A stretch of DNA of 64,000 nt from SAR324 cluster bacterium (GCA_014382365.1 JACNJW010000027.1:62001-126000), one strand, 5' to 3'. Positions 1 to 9,685 are shown, numbered from the stretch's first letter. Numbers and translations: made by a program. Notes: generated by a model not told the origin, from the letters alone.

Positions 1-2
1 CA

Positions 3-1622
3 ATATCTTTCCTTCTACCAGCAGAAGATGTAACTTTCCGCAAAATAACTTTTCCATTCCAGGAAAGGAAAAAAGTAGAACAAGCTCTACCCTTTGAGCT
101 TGAAGAAGAATTGATGGTTGACCTGGCACAAACAGCATATAGAGTAGAGGTTCATTCATTGTCTGACCAAAATGCTGAGGCCCTGGTTTTGTTGATTGAC
201 CGGGAACGCTTAACAAAACTGCAGCAACTTTGTCTGGAACGGGACTTATTAATCAGGAATGTGGATTGTGCCGCACATTCACTCTTCAGGTCATTAAAAT
301 ACAAGGACACTACGCAGTCCAATACACGGCACTTATTTCAGATCTATTTGGGTGGTGATGAGGCCTTTATAAATACAATACGAGATGGACGTCTTGATGA
401 AATCAAAATTTTTCCCAATCGTATTCCAGCAATACTTCAGGAACACCTTGTCAAAGCAGGAAATTCACTTTCTGTGTTTTTGCAGAACTTTGCCCTTCAT
501 CCGGACAGTGAAGATCATCCGGACACAAATTCTGCAGATGAGGTCACGTTTGTACAACTCAAGGAAGAACTTCGTTGGTTATGTGCACAACTGACCCTGC
601 ATCTTAGAATAAAAAATTATGACTCTGATAGTCAAATTGAAGTCCATGGAATTTTTGGACCGTTAATCATGTGGGATAGCGTGGTTTTCCGCAGACGCTC
701 TTTTCCTTTGCCGGAGGCTGAAGCCTTTAGTGAAAGGTCACAAGAAAATATAGATTTCACACTGTCTTCTGAAAATTCTGCAAGAAATGAGTTTGCTAAA
801 CAACACATGACTGCCGGAAGAACTCCGGATACACTTGAGGAGTTACTGTTGGAAGCTCGACAGAGAGAAGAGTTTGAAGGAACAGCAGCAGCTGAAAGTG
901 CAGAAGAGGTAAACCCAGAATCAGCTGAAAAGACTCAAAAGGAGCCACAATCGACTGACATTGAGTCAATTAAGAGTCATGCTTCGCTGCTTTCTTTAAC
1001 TGCACGCAAACATTGGGGAATACTGGGTGAGTTACGTCAGGAAGTAGAATTGCTGCTCGAATCACACCAATTGAGTCTCTATCATGAAAGCACTCCTTGG
1101 AAGCACTTTTTAAGAAGAAACCGTATTGCAGTTGCAATTGCAGCAAGTTTACTGATTCTCATTACAGGTAGCATAATCTGGAAAACAAAAACACAATTAG
1201 AGTTGCTGCAACAGGAAATTACCAAAAATGACCGCTTAATTCAAACAGAATTAAGACGTGCATTACCTCAGTCTTCAACTGAAAGCACCAAGGCAATGCT
1301 GATCGAACTTGAGGAAAATATTAAGCAGCGTAAAACATATATTGAAATTAGCAGAAATTTTCAAAAACGTGATTACCGTAATTTGCATTTTCTAAACAAA
1401 ATTTCAATTCTACTCGGGGAAGATGCACCATTCCAGGTAGATAGTATGGACTATGCACCAGAACGATTTTCATTAAGCGGTACGATTGACAGTTACGACC
1501 GTCTCCAAATATTAAAAAACAAATTAACAGCTTTTAAGGAATTTAAAGACAAACAAATTATTGAAAGTAACCGTAAAAGTCCTGAAGGAATCGTTTACCG
1601 TATTTCAATTGATTTAAAATAA
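3..1622 (+). CDS. gspL: Type II secretion system protein GspL (5' end off the window)
   Basis: This is the inner-membrane platform protein that couples the secretion ATPase GspE to the pseudopilus machinery. The frame is open from base 3 to the stop and its start lies outside the window. The first visible residues include FPFQERKKVEQALPFELEEE, the conserved stretch of the actin-like GspL/PilM cytoplasmic domain. One membrane helix lies at about 1123-1185 (RIAVAIAASLLILITG). It is followed by a periplasmic coiled coil and a small ferredoxin-like domain of the GspL/PilN type. A TTG at 111 could be called as a start, but the upstream in-frame homology argues against it. The linker before the membrane helix is long and Glu-rich. 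The gspM-like and gspE genes expected beside it lie 13 kb downstream. Confidence in the family is high; GspL and PilM-PilN-like proteins are hard to tell apart without the missing end. Confidence 0.85.
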   Translation: MSFLLPAEDVTFRKITFPFQERKKVEQALPFELEEELMVDLAQTAYRVEVHSLSDQNAEALVLLIDRERLTKLQQLCLERDLLIRNVDCAAHSLFRSLKYKDTTQSNTRHLFQIYLGGDEAFINTIRDGRLDEIKIFPNRIPAILQEHLVKAGNSLSVFLQNFALHPDSEDHPDTNSADEVTFVQLKEELRWLCAQLTLHLRIKNYDSDSQIEVHGIFGPLIMWDSVVFRRRSFPLPEAEAFSERSQENIDFTLSSENSARNEFAKQHMTAGRTPDTLEELLLEARQREEFEGTAAAESAEEVNPESAEKTQKEPQSTDIESIKSHASLLSLTARKHWGILGELRQEVELLLESHQLSLYHESTPWKHFLRRNRIAVAIAASLLILITGSIIWKTKTQLELLQQEITKNDRLIQTELRRALPQSSTESTKAMLIELEENIKQRKTYIEISRNFQKRDYRNLHFLNKISILLGEDAPFQVDSMDYAPERFSLSGTIDSYDRLQILKNKLTAFKEFKDKQIIESNRKSPEGIVYRISIDLK

Positions 1623-1653
1623 GTACTAACAATTCTATTAATTAATCCCACAA

Positions 1654-4600
1654 GTGAAATCAAAAAAAGAAAACACAGAACTACCATTCCCCGTTATAAA
1701 CGGCACAGGTCAGGGTTATTTCACCCAGCCAACTGTATGCCAAAACCAAGTCATTTTTGTCTGTGAAAACGACTTGTGGCAGGTGCCTCTCGAAGGAGGT
1801 CGAGCTGAGCGTTTAACCAGTTCCATCAGTGAAATACACTCTCCGGAATTTTCTCCAAATGGTGATTGGATAGCTTGCTGTACGATGGAAGAAGGCGAAC
1901 ATGATGTTTATTTGATGGAAGCCAGTGGCGGTCCGCTTCAGCGCTTAACCTGGCTAAACAGTGTGACCCATATTGTTGGCTGGTCCCATGATGGCCAAGA
2001 AATATGGTTCCGCAGTACACACAAAGCGGTACATAGTCGAGGCAGCGATGCCTGGCTTTATCGTGTTTCAATCAAAGGCGGACCAGTGGATGAGTTGCCT
2101 TACGGTCCGGCTATGACTGTGAGTCAGCAGGTTTCCGGAAAAAAAGGGCTCGTCCTTGGACGAAATACACTGAACAATTCTCGCTGGAAACGTTACCAGG
2201 GAGGAATGACAGGAGAGATTTGGGTTGATAAAGGTAATTCCGGAAACTTTGTCCGTTTGCTATGTGAGCTCAAGGGAAATCCAGTTCGACCGTTTTGGCT
2301 ACACAAAAGACTCTGGTTTGTCTCTGATCATGCTGGAGTCGGCAACCTCTTTTCCTGTACACCTGAAGGGAAGGACTTACGCCAAGAGACTTTTCAAAAA
2401 GAATACTATGTCCGTTTTCCTGCAACTGATGGACAGGCACTGGTTTATCATGTTGGTGGTGAACTATGGACACTTAATCCTACTGAAAAAACGAATCCAA
2501 AACGAGAACGTCAAATTACAATTGGTTGGCATTCAACCAAAACCAGTTTACAGCGCCGCTTTTTTTATGGTGACACTTACTGGGAAGAAACTATGCTCCA
2601 CCCTCAGGGACACTTAGTTTCTCTAACTGCGAGAGGAAAATTATTTTCTATGCCGCTGTGGGAGCAAGCGGTAAATCAGCACGGAATTCGTAACGGCGTT
2701 CGTTATCGGCTGCCATGTTGGTTGCCGAATGGTAATTTAGCAGCAATATCTGATGCCTCTGCAGTAAAAAGCACTGCAAAAAAATTGTCTTCTTTGGAAG
2801 AACAGCTTGATGTATTTGGACCTGCACCCTCTGAAATTCCGGTCTATACACACAAACTTCCGCCAGGTCGCATACAGGAAATTGCAGTCTCACCTCGACA
2901 CCCCCTTCTGGCTCTTACAACGAGTAGAATGGAACTATATTTGATTAATGCTGAGACTGGAAAAATCACCAAACTTGATGACTCAAAGGTCCGTGAAATC
3001 AAAGAACCGGTTATTTCCGCTGATGGAAGATGGCTGGCCTACACAAAAAATTTAAGTTTAGAATTGACGGCAATCTTTTTAATTGAGCTCAAGCCTTCTG
3101 CTGACGGCAAACGGACTAAACCTTCTGCTCCTGTACAGATAACTAATCCTGTACGTTATGATTTCAGTCCTGCTTTTGATCCTGAAGGACGTTGGCTTTA
3201 TTTCCTTTCTTCAAGGACATACAATCCCATATGGGACACAGTACAGACAGGAACTTCATTTTCACGTTCAATGAAACCTTATCTATTAACATTAAAAAAA
3301 GACACCCCAAACCCATTTATTGCAATGCCGCATGCTCCTGGCGGACAGGATACTGAGAACACTTCTGTCAGTGAGGCAGACAATGCAACTCAAGGGAAAC
3401 AACAATCAAAAACTCAAAACATCTCTGACGAGAAAAAAAGCTCTATAGAAATAGATCTGGATGGAATCGCAGATAGAATTGTTGAATTTCCAGTTTCAGA
3501 GGGTGTCTATGAACAAGTTTTGGGACTTTCAAACAAAGTGATTTTTACTGAATTTCCACTTGCCAGTTCTCTTGAAGATTTAGCAGAAGATGAACTTGAA
3601 AAAGATCAAGGTCTCTTATGGATCTATGATTTTGAGAAACAGGAGGCTGAAACAATTGCAGAAAACATCGGATTTGTACAAACATCAGCAGCTGATGAAT
3701 CAGAAAATAATTCACGCAGTCTGCTCTACAGTTCCGGAGATCAGTTGCGAGTACTGGAAGCAGGAGTACCTGCTCCGGAAGAGATGAAATCAGATAGACA
3801 ATTTTCTAGAAAGAACGGCTGGCTAGATTTAAGCCGCATCCGAATATCTGTTCAATATAAGCAGGAATGGGCTCAAATGTTTCAGGAATCCTGGCGTTTG
3901 CAAAAAGAGTTTTTTTGGACAGAAGATCTCTCTGGAGTAGATTGGGAACGGGTTTACCAACGTTATGCCTGTTTACTTCCCAGAATAGGTTCACGTTCAG
4001 AGCTATCTGATTTGATCTGGGAAATGCAGGGAGAACTTGGTACATCACACGCGTATGAATATGGTGGTGATTATCCTTATTCTCCACGTTATCCAATCGG
4101 TTGCCTTGGTACAGATCTGGTTTTTGATAAAAAACAAAAATCATGGATTTTCAATAAAATTTACTCAGGTGATATCTGGAAAAACAACGAACACTCTCCA
4201 CTTGCAGAACCAGGAGTTGATGTTGCAGAAGGAGATTTACTCATTGCAGTTGGAGGAGTTCCGGTTGATGAACAAAAGACTCCAGGTGAATTACTGGTCC
4301 ATCAGGCCGGTCAATATGTAGCATTGACTGTACTTGAGGCAGTAAAGAAAAACAGCAGAACAAAAAAAGAAAATCGACAGACACGCCAGGTGATCGTAAA
4401 AACTCTTTTTGGTGAACAGGAGGTACGTTACCGGGAATGGGTCAGTGACAATATTAAAATTGTTGATAAGCTAACCAATGGTCGCATCGGTTACCTTCAC
4501 CTTCCGGATATGAGTACACATGGTATTGCTGAGTTTCATCGAGGATATTTAGCTCAAGTTGATCGTGAAGGATTGATTGTCGATGCCCGCTACAATGCCG

Positions 4601-5091
4601 GCGGCATGGTCTCTCCACTCATTCTGGAAAAATTGGCCCACCGACATTTGGGTTACGACGTACCTCGCTGGGGATCACCGGAATCCTATCCTTACCATAC
4701 TTTACGCGGACACCTGATTGTGATTGCAAATCAATTCACCGGTTCCGATGGTGATATGTTTTCAACAAGTTTCAAACAGCTTCAACTTGGGTCTTTAGTT
4801 GGCAAACGAACCTGGGGCGGTGTTATTGGAATTGATGGTCGTTACCAATTGGTAGACGGTACCACAACCACGCAACCGCAATACTCTATCTGGTTCCATC
4901 ACGCAGGCTGGTCAGTAGAAAATCATGGTGTTGATCCGGATATTGAGGTCGAAGATCCTCCTCAATCTTATGTTAATAATGAGGACCTGCTGCTCACACG
5001 CACTATTCAGGAAATGTTACGACTGTTAAAGGAAAAACCCGTTAAGTCTATCAGCTACACACCATCTCCAAGACGTTTGCTGCCATATTGA
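1654..5091 (+). CDS. Tricorn protease homologue (S41 family)
   Basis: A large cytoplasmic peptidase that in archaea trims peptides released by the proteasome; bacterial homologues are less studied. The protein has 1145 residues, GTG start and no signal peptide. Residues about 20-600 hold WD40/TolB-like beta-propeller blades, with repeated SPNGDW and SADGRW type motifs. An Asn/Ser/Lys-rich linker near 560-610 follows, then the C1 helical domain, a PDZ-like region (about 840-900) and the S41 core. The tricorn catalytic residues are all present: His799 in GTSHAYE, Ser1031 in TGSDGDMFS and Glu1089 in SVENHGVDPD. The length fits the family (about 1050-1150). It starts 31 bases after gspL and may share its transcript, but nothing visible links it to secretion. 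The Pro-Asp-Ile-Glu-Val ending of the core is typical. Family certain; substrate unknown. Confidence 0.93.
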   Translation: MKSKKENTELPFPVINGTGQGYFTQPTVCQNQVIFVCENDLWQVPLEGGRAERLTSSISEIHSPEFSPNGDWIACCTMEEGEHDVYLMEASGGPLQRLTWLNSVTHIVGWSHDGQEIWFRSTHKAVHSRGSDAWLYRVSIKGGPVDELPYGPAMTVSQQVSGKKGLVLGRNTLNNSRWKRYQGGMTGEIWVDKGNSGNFVRLLCELKGNPVRPFWLHKRLWFVSDHAGVGNLFSCTPEGKDLRQETFQKEYYVRFPATDGQALVYHVGGELWTLNPTEKTNPKRERQITIGWHSTKTSLQRRFFYGDTYWEETMLHPQGHLVSLTARGKLFSMPLWEQAVNQHGIRNGVRYRLPCWLPNGNLAAISDASAVKSTAKKLSSLEEQLDVFGPAPSEIPVYTHKLPPGRIQEIAVSPRHPLLALTTSRMELYLINAETGKITKLDDSKVREIKEPVISADGRWLAYTKNLSLELTAIFLIELKPSADGKRTKPSAPVQITNPVRYDFSPAFDPEGRWLYFLSSRTYNPIWDTVQTGTSFSRSMKPYLLTLKKDTPNPFIAMPHAPGGQDTENTSVSEADNATQGKQQSKTQNISDEKKSSIEIDLDGIADRIVEFPVSEGVYEQVLGLSNKVIFTEFPLASSLEDLAEDELEKDQGLLWIYDFEKQEAETIAENIGFVQTSAADESENNSRSLLYSSGDQLRVLEAGVPAPEEMKSDRQFSRKNGWLDLSRIRISVQYKQEWAQMFQESWRLQKEFFWTEDLSGVDWERVYQRYACLLPRIGSRSELSDLIWEMQGELGTSHAYEYGGDYPYSPRYPIGCLGTDLVFDKKQKSWIFNKIYSGDIWKNNEHSPLAEPGVDVAEGDLLIAVGGVPVDEQKTPGELLVHQAGQYVALTVLEAVKKNSRTKKENRQTRQVIVKTLFGEQEVRYREWVSDNIKIVDKLTNGRIGYLHLPDMSTHGIAEFHRGYLAQVDREGLIVDARYNAGGMVSPLILEKLAHRHLGYDVPRWGSPESYPYHTLRGHLIVIANQFTGSDGDMFSTSFKQLQLGSLVGKRTWGGVIGIDGRYQLVDGTTTTQPQYSIWFHHAGWSVENHGVDPDIEVEDPPQSYVNNEDLLLTRTIQEMLRLLKEKPVKSISYTPSPRRLLPY

Positions 5092-5132
5092 TTTATTAAA
5101 ATTTTTTTATTTCAGATACTTATAGACTACAC

Positions 5133-5172
5133 TTTTAATATACAAAGCGACAATGAACAAAGTATATTAAAA
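5133..5172. repeat. AT-rich inverted repeat downstream of tricorn gene
   Basis: Perfect 11-bp arms (TTTTAATATAC and its complement) are separated by 18 bases, about 40 bases after the tricorn stop. It could form a transcript-end hairpin, but there is no clean T-run after it on the + strand. The rest of the 219-bp gap (5092-5310) shows nothing else I can support. Confidence 0.5.
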
Positions 5173-5310
5173 AATATTGGGTTTCTCGCTGCACTACTAA
5201 GGTTTTGCTTTAAAAAAGTATTATCAAATTTTACTTGAGAATCAAACTGTTTTTTGCGATAATAATTAATTATAAAATTTTGTTGTAAGACTTCTCTTAT
5301 AAAACCTTCC

Positions 5311-6045
5311 ATGCCACTAACAATTCAGCCTCTTATAGATCTTGCCGATACAGATCACAATTTACAAAAAGCTATCTTTGCCAGGTCGCATTTGGAGCGA
5401 CAAATCAACAATGCTCGTGAAATAGTAGATCAGCATAAAAAATTGTTTGAACAAAAAAATGAAGAATTAGCAAATTTGAACAATGAAAGTAAGGAAGTTA
5501 AAAACACGATTCAAACTCAGGAAGAGTTAATTACACGTCTGGATGGTCAGGTTCCAAAGATTCGCAATGAGAAAGAGTTTGCTTCCAGCAAGAACCAGCT
5601 TGAAGAGTCACGAAAAGTGCTTGGTTTAATGGAAGATAAGATGCTTGAGCTTGATATTAAGAGAGAAGATCTAGAGCAGGAAATTGGATCTATCAACACC
5701 CAGCTTGATGAATCTAATACAGAATTTGAAAAAGAGACATCCGGATTATTAAAAAAATACGAAAAAGCAGAAAAACAAATTGCCAAGCTGCAGCCCCGCC
5801 GGATCCGGCTCTTAAAAAAAGTCCCTCAGAATATCAAACGTTTTTTTGAACGTTGCCAGGAAAGTGGCATCCTGACTCCCATCTGTGCAATTCAGGAAAA
5901 AAGTTGCGGTGGTTGTCATATGGTCCTGTTACCTCAGCTAGTTAACGAATTAATGGCAAACGCAAATTTACATAAAAGTTGCCCTAATTGTTCCAGGATT
6001 TTGTACTACCCTGTGACTGAGGAAGAAGAAGCGTCCTCTGCCTGA
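5311..6045 (+). CDS. Coiled-coil zinc-ribbon protein (COG1579/CdsZ-like)
   Basis: A 244-residue protein with a long N-terminal coiled coil (residues about 5-170, rich in Glu, Lys, Asn, Gln and Leu). It ends in a C4 zinc ribbon: CGGCHM near residue 196 and CPNCS near 223. This is the architecture of the COG1579 family, which includes Helicobacter HP0958/FlgZ and CdsZ-type proteins proposed to act as RNA- or partner-binding adaptors. The length matches the family (about 240). It is soluble and probably cytoplasmic. It stands alone after a 219-bp gap, followed 64 bases later by a small lipoprotein gene. The molecular role cannot be read from the sequence. Confidence 0.85.
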   Translation: MPLTIQPLIDLADTDHNLQKAIFARSHLERQINNAREIVDQHKKLFEQKNEELANLNNESKEVKNTIQTQEELITRLDGQVPKIRNEKEFASSKNQLEESRKVLGLMEDKMLELDIKREDLEQEIGSINTQLDESNTEFEKETSGLLKKYEKAEKQIAKLQPRRIRLLKKVPQNIKRFFERCQESGILTPICAIQEKSCGGCHMVLLPQLVNELMANANLHKSCPNCSRILYYPVTEEEEASSA

Positions 6046-6109
6046 CATTTCAGTCTAAACATGTTTGTATTAGACGTTGATCATTTACTGTTTTCAACAG
6101 ACTGCAATC

Positions 6110-6406
6110 ATGAAAAAGAGTATTGTACTGCAGCTACTAATTTTTGCAATTATAACAGGCTGCAACTCTTCTGACAACTCTCAGTTTTTATATCCTTCTG
6201 CTAGAGCCATGGAGGTGCGCTATCTCTGCCGCCTACCATATCTTGACGCGGCAGCTCCACATCAATCTTGGTCTAGATCCACACCTGTCCTGCTGATAGT
6301 TGGAGAAACAAAAGTCATCGTCTATTTTAAAAATGACCGCACCTTTGTTCTGGACAGAACCTCAGAAATAACACTACCAGCCGGAAAGTACCACTGCCCA
6401 CTCTGA
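6110..6406 (+). CDS. Small predicted lipoprotein
   Basis: A 98-residue protein starting MKKSIVLQLL with a lipobox (ITGC) at about residue 18, so probably an anchored periplasmic lipoprotein with about 80 mature residues. A TTG 33 bases upstream would extend it, but the ATG at 6110 places a normal signal peptide at the N-terminus. The mature part is short, with two Cys and a hydrophobic beta-rich segment (LLIVGETKVIVYF). I do not recognise a family. It ends convergently only 9 bases from the 3' end of trpE(G). Probably real because of the clean lipoprotein signal. Confidence 0.6.
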   Translation: MKKSIVLQLLIFAIITGCNSSDNSQFLYPSARAMEVRYLCRLPYLDAAAPHQSWSRSTPVLLIVGETKVIVYFKNDRTFVLDRTSEITLPAGKYHCPL

Positions 6407-6415
6407 GTTAATAAT

Positions 6416-8578
6416 TTATAACTCAGACTCCAATAATTCACTCAGCACCTTATTTATCATTCGCAATCCGGTTTGATCTTTGAGAGTCAAAATGGATTCC
6501 GGATGGAATTGTACCGAGGCCACTGGCAAAGTTCTGTGTTGCAGCCCCATGATCAAACCCTCTTCTGATTTGGCAGTAATTTCCAGGCAGTCCGGTAAAG
6601 AATTTGAATCCACATAAAGACTGTGATAACGACCAGCACTGAAAGGATTCTGCAGCCCCGAATAAAATGATTCATCATTGTGAGATATCCTGGCAGATTT
6701 GCCATGCACCGGATGCTCAAGAATCAATAATTTTGCACCAAAATGTTCTGCAATTCCCTGATGTCCAAGACATACTCCGAAAACAGGAATTTTTCTGGCA
6801 AGTGCTTCACCAACAAGTTCCGGCACATTTTGTTCACTTGGAAAGCCCGGACCCGGTGAAATGAAAAGTAAATCCGGAGCTATTTCGTCCAGCATTTTAT
6901 AAGGGAAACCGGAGCGGAGAGTAATAACTTTTGCACCGGTTTGCCTGACATAACCTGCTAATGTGTGAACAAAACTATCTTGATTATCAACAAATAAAAC
7001 CGTTTTTGCCTCACCAGTTTGCGGTAAGTCAAAATCAACTGAAGTCGGTGGTTTGCTGCCTAAAGTTGCACCCAAAAAAGCAGAAGCCTTGATGTGTGTT
7101 TCCCGCTCTTCTGCAGCCGGATCAGAGTCATAAAGCAGGGTTGCACCGGCACGAACGGTGGCTTGTCCGTTTTTAAGATGAACTGTTCGTAAAGTCATAC
7201 CTGTACTGACGTAGCCGTTAAACCACAAAAATCCGATGCAGCCGCTATACCATCCTCGCGGTGATTTTTCCATATTTTCAATGGTTTGCATGGCAATTGG
7301 CTTTGGTGAACCAGTCACCGTACAGGCCCACATGTGAGTTAAAACAGCATCTAAGGCATCTCTGTCTTTGTTTAAAATACCTTCCAGATGATCAACTGTA
7401 TGAATCAGGCGTGAGTAACGTTCCAACAGTCTCCGGCCGATTAAACGGACACTACCTGGCTCACAAATTCTGGCCATGTCATTCCTGTCTACATCCGTAC
7501 ACATTGTGAGTTCTGATTCCTCTTTTTCCGAAGAAATTAGTGCCTTGATACGTTCAGCAGTTTCCATCGGATCACCGCCGACAGCTACTGTTCCTGAAAT
7601 GGGGCTGGTTTCAAAACGTTCTTCTTTGACACGCACATACATTTCCGGAGATGCACCAACCAACTGCTCTTTTCCCATGTTAATCAAAAAACTGTAGGGA
7701 CTGGGGTTTTGTTGACAAATTCTCTTGAATAAATTGGCTGGCCGATCTGCAAATCCGGTAGAAAAAGCTTGAGAAAGCACAACCTCAAAAAAATCTCCCC
7801 GGCTACAGCCTTCCTGAATTTTTTTCACCTTCTGCTCAAACTCACCTGCCTTATGATCACATTTAATTATCCCATCCGCTTTTCCAGCAGTCACAGGGAA
7901 TTCCGTACCTGTGTTCCACCAGCTTTCAGTCATGCCGTCTAGAGTTTCAATGTGATATTCAATTTTATAAGCTTCTTCCTTCTGCCGATCAACAACCACC
8001 AATTCTACCGGCAGGAACAAATGACAGTCTATTTGTTCCGGATCCCGCTGATGTTTTGCTTCAATATTTTCAAATTGAAAAACCAGATCGTAACCAAATG
8101 CACCATAAAGTCCAAGATATGGGTCTGTACTGCGGAACAATTCAAATATTTTTCTAATGACAGAAAACAGACTCGGCTGTCGGCTTCTCTCTTCTTCAGG
8201 AAAGAAATCCGGCATTGGTTTCACAGAACCTGAAATTTTTTCTGCAGGCAGATCTGCTGTAGCTTCAAAAACAAAAGACTCCAGATGCGGATGTTTTTCT
8301 AATGCAGGTGCTATCAATTTCAGCAGGCGGGTTCCATTTGGATTGAGAGCATTGATTTCGAATTGCCGTTTCCTGGCAATCAGTTCCAGCGCAGGATGTA
8401 CAAAGCCCAAATCCCAACGTGAATACCGATCCGGAACTTCGTAGTTACTGACAAAAAGTGCACCCTTATGCGTATCGATATATTGATATATCTTGTCCAG
8501 TGCGTGGGAGGAGTCCAGCGGTGTGATAGATTTTTCTATCTTGACTCCACCATCTGTTGTAAAAATTGAGTTGTTCAT
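6416..8578 (-). CDS. trpE(G): Anthranilate synthase, fused TrpE-TrpG
   Basis: Converts chorismate and glutamine to anthranilate, the first step of tryptophan synthesis. Both subunits are in one 720-residue chain. Residues 1-510 are the chorismate-binding TrpE part, with motifs SPEMYVR, PISGTVA, DVDRNDMARICEPGSV and the C-terminal RAGATLLYDSDP. Residues 525-720 are the class-I glutamine amidotransferase TrpG, with triad Cys603 (GVCLGHQG), His692 and Glu694 (FHPES). This fused clade is known from Rhizobium, Azospirillum and Legionella. The gene lies 33 bases downstream of trpF on the same strand, so the two are probably co-transcribed. No trpC, trpD or trpA is in the window. Confidence is very high. 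Confidence 0.96.
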   Translation of the reverse strand: MNNSIFTTDGGVKIEKSITPLDSSHALDKIYQYIDTHKGALFVSNYEVPDRYSRWDLGFVHPALELIARKRQFEINALNPNGTRLLKLIAPALEKHPHLESFVFEATADLPAEKISGSVKPMPDFFPEEERSRQPSLFSVIRKIFELFRSTDPYLGLYGAFGYDLVFQFENIEAKHQRDPEQIDCHLFLPVELVVVDRQKEEAYKIEYHIETLDGMTESWWNTGTEFPVTAGKADGIIKCDHKAGEFEQKVKKIQEGCSRGDFFEVVLSQAFSTGFADRPANLFKRICQQNPSPYSFLINMGKEQLVGASPEMYVRVKEERFETSPISGTVAVGGDPMETAERIKALISSEKEESELTMCTDVDRNDMARICEPGSVRLIGRRLLERYSRLIHTVDHLEGILNKDRDALDAVLTHMWACTVTGSPKPIAMQTIENMEKSPRGWYSGCIGFLWFNGYVSTGMTLRTVHLKNGQATVRAGATLLYDSDPAAEERETHIKASAFLGATLGSKPPTSVDFDLPQTGEAKTVLFVDNQDSFVHTLAGYVRQTGAKVITLRSGFPYKMLDEIAPDLLFISPGPGFPSEQNVPELVGEALARKIPVFGVCLGHQGIAEHFGAKLLILEHPVHGKSARISHNDESFYSGLQNPFSAGRYHSLYVDSNSLPDCLEITAKSEEGLIMGLQHRTLPVASVQFHPESILTLKDQTGLRMINKVLSELLESEL

Positions 8579-8611
8579 GGCTTCAAATTGTCTTTATAAG
8601 GTTGAAATAAT

Positions 8612-9235
8612 TCATTTTCTAAGATTGTTAATAAATTTTTCAACTCGCCATAAATCTTTAATACCAGGTTCACTCTCGACACCACTACAGACATCTACTG
8701 CCCAAGGTTGTACTTTTTTGACTGCCTCAGCAACATTTTCAGGTGTCAGTCCACCTGCTAGAATCAGCTTACCCACAACGGATGCTTTTCCTGCCAGCTC
8801 CCAGTCAATTGTTTTTCCAGAACCACCATAATGAGTTTTGCTGTAAGCATCCAATAAAAATGTTTCCTGTCCGTATTCTTGAATTTGCTCTAATTTAAAT
8901 TCCGGAGAAACTCGAAATGCTTTGAACCAGTTTGGAGTTAATTTTTTGCAGACTTGAGGTTGTTCATCTCCATGCAACTGTGCCAGATCCAGACTTGATT
9001 CATGCATAATTTTTGTTAATATTGCTGTTGATTCGTTGACAAAGACTCCTACCGTAGTGACAGTTTCCGGTAATGCAGCAACAATTTTACGGGCTGTATC
9101 CGGATTCACATAACGGGAGGAACCGCTCCAACAGTTAAGTCCTATCCAGTCTGCTCCCAGCTCAACACAGGCTAAAGACTGCTCAATACTGGTGAGACCA
9201 CAAATTTTGATTATTGGTGCCGTACTATGATTCAT
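8612..9235 (-). CDS. trpF: Phosphoribosylanthranilate isomerase
   Basis: Converts N-(5-phosphoribosyl)anthranilate to CdRP in tryptophan synthesis. A 207-residue TIM barrel of usual length. The catalytic Cys12 sits in IKICGLT, the general-acid Asp in LLDAYS, and the phosphate-binding loops are LAGGLTPENV and DVCSGVE near the end. It is first in a two-gene - strand unit with trpE(G). The 109-bp region upstream is shared with the divergent DUF167 gene and probably holds both promoters. Confidence is high. Confidence 0.95.
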   Translation of the reverse strand: MNHSTAPIIKICGLTSIEQSLACVELGADWIGLNCWSGSSRYVNPDTARKIVAALPETVTTVGVFVNESTAILTKIMHESSLDLAQLHGDEQPQVCKKLTPNWFKAFRVSPEFKLEQIQEYGQETFLLDAYSKTHYGGSGKTIDWELAGKASVVGKLILAGGLTPENVAEAVKKVQPWAVDVCSGVESEPGIKDLWRVEKFINNLRK

Positions 9236-9252
9236 CTGTATTAGCTTCTGGA

Positions 9253-9281
9253 TTGGTTTTTTCTAACTGAAACGTTATAAT
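9253..9281 (+). promoter_or_regulatory. Sigma-70-type promoter for the DUF167 gene
   Basis: TTGGTT at 9253-9258 and a perfect TATAAT at 9276-9281 are separated by 17 bases. They lie in the divergent trpF / DUF167 gap and read towards the gene at 9345. The spacing is ideal and the -35 is partial. Confidence 0.55.
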
Positions 9282-9344
9282 GTGCTGTTGTTCTAAGATA
9301 CGAAGACTGGAAAAATATGCAATGAAAAAATTCTGCTAAACCGG

Positions 9345-9665
9345 ATGTCTGTTCAAAATTCTGCTTTTCACTGGAATAGAAACACTTTGGTACTGCATAT
9401 TATGCTTCAGCCCCGTGCCTCAAAAAATGAGTGGTCAGGATTTTTCGACGGCAAAATACGTCTTCGAGTTACTGCAGCACCGGTTGACAATCTGGCTAAC
9501 AGAGAATGTGAGAAGTTTGTTGCAAAAGCACTAAAAACTGCAAAAACAAATGTCAGGGTAGTACGCGGACACAACAGCCGGACTAAAACTGTAGAAATAC
9601 AGCAAGCAGATTCAAAAAGCTGGCAAAATATATTAGCTCAATTGAAGCCTGTACACCCTGGATAA
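9345..9665 (+). CDS. DUF167 (YggU-type) protein
   Basis: A 106-residue protein of the DUF167/YggU family. Typical motifs are LQPRASKNE (residues about 22-30), the LRVTAAPVDNLAN stretch and the C-terminal VVRGHNSRTKTVEI strand. The family is widespread, small and of unknown function, with a compact alpha/beta fold. In many genomes it sits beside yggT; here it is alone between trpF and the TPR gene. The upstream promoter is well formed. Family confident, function not known. Confidence 0.88.
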   Translation: MSVQNSAFHWNRNTLVLHIMLQPRASKNEWSGFFDGKIRLRVTAAPVDNLANRECEKFVAKALKTAKTNVRVVRGHNSRTKTVEIQQADSKSWQNILAQLKPVHPG

Positions 9666-9685
9666 AAGGTTTGCACTCAATTCGG

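Noticed and set aside
111-113. TTG as the start of gspL
   Set aside because: The 36 in-frame codons before it carry conserved GspL sequence, so the gene starts to the left of the window.
5127-5312. 61-codon - strand frame in the gap after the tricorn gene
   Set aside because: It runs through the AT-rich inverted repeat and into the zinc-ribbon gene start, with no ribosome-binding site or recognisable pattern.
7952-8444. Overlapping + strand frames opposite trpE(G)
   Set aside because: They are antisense to a well-conserved coding region and have no protein-like features.
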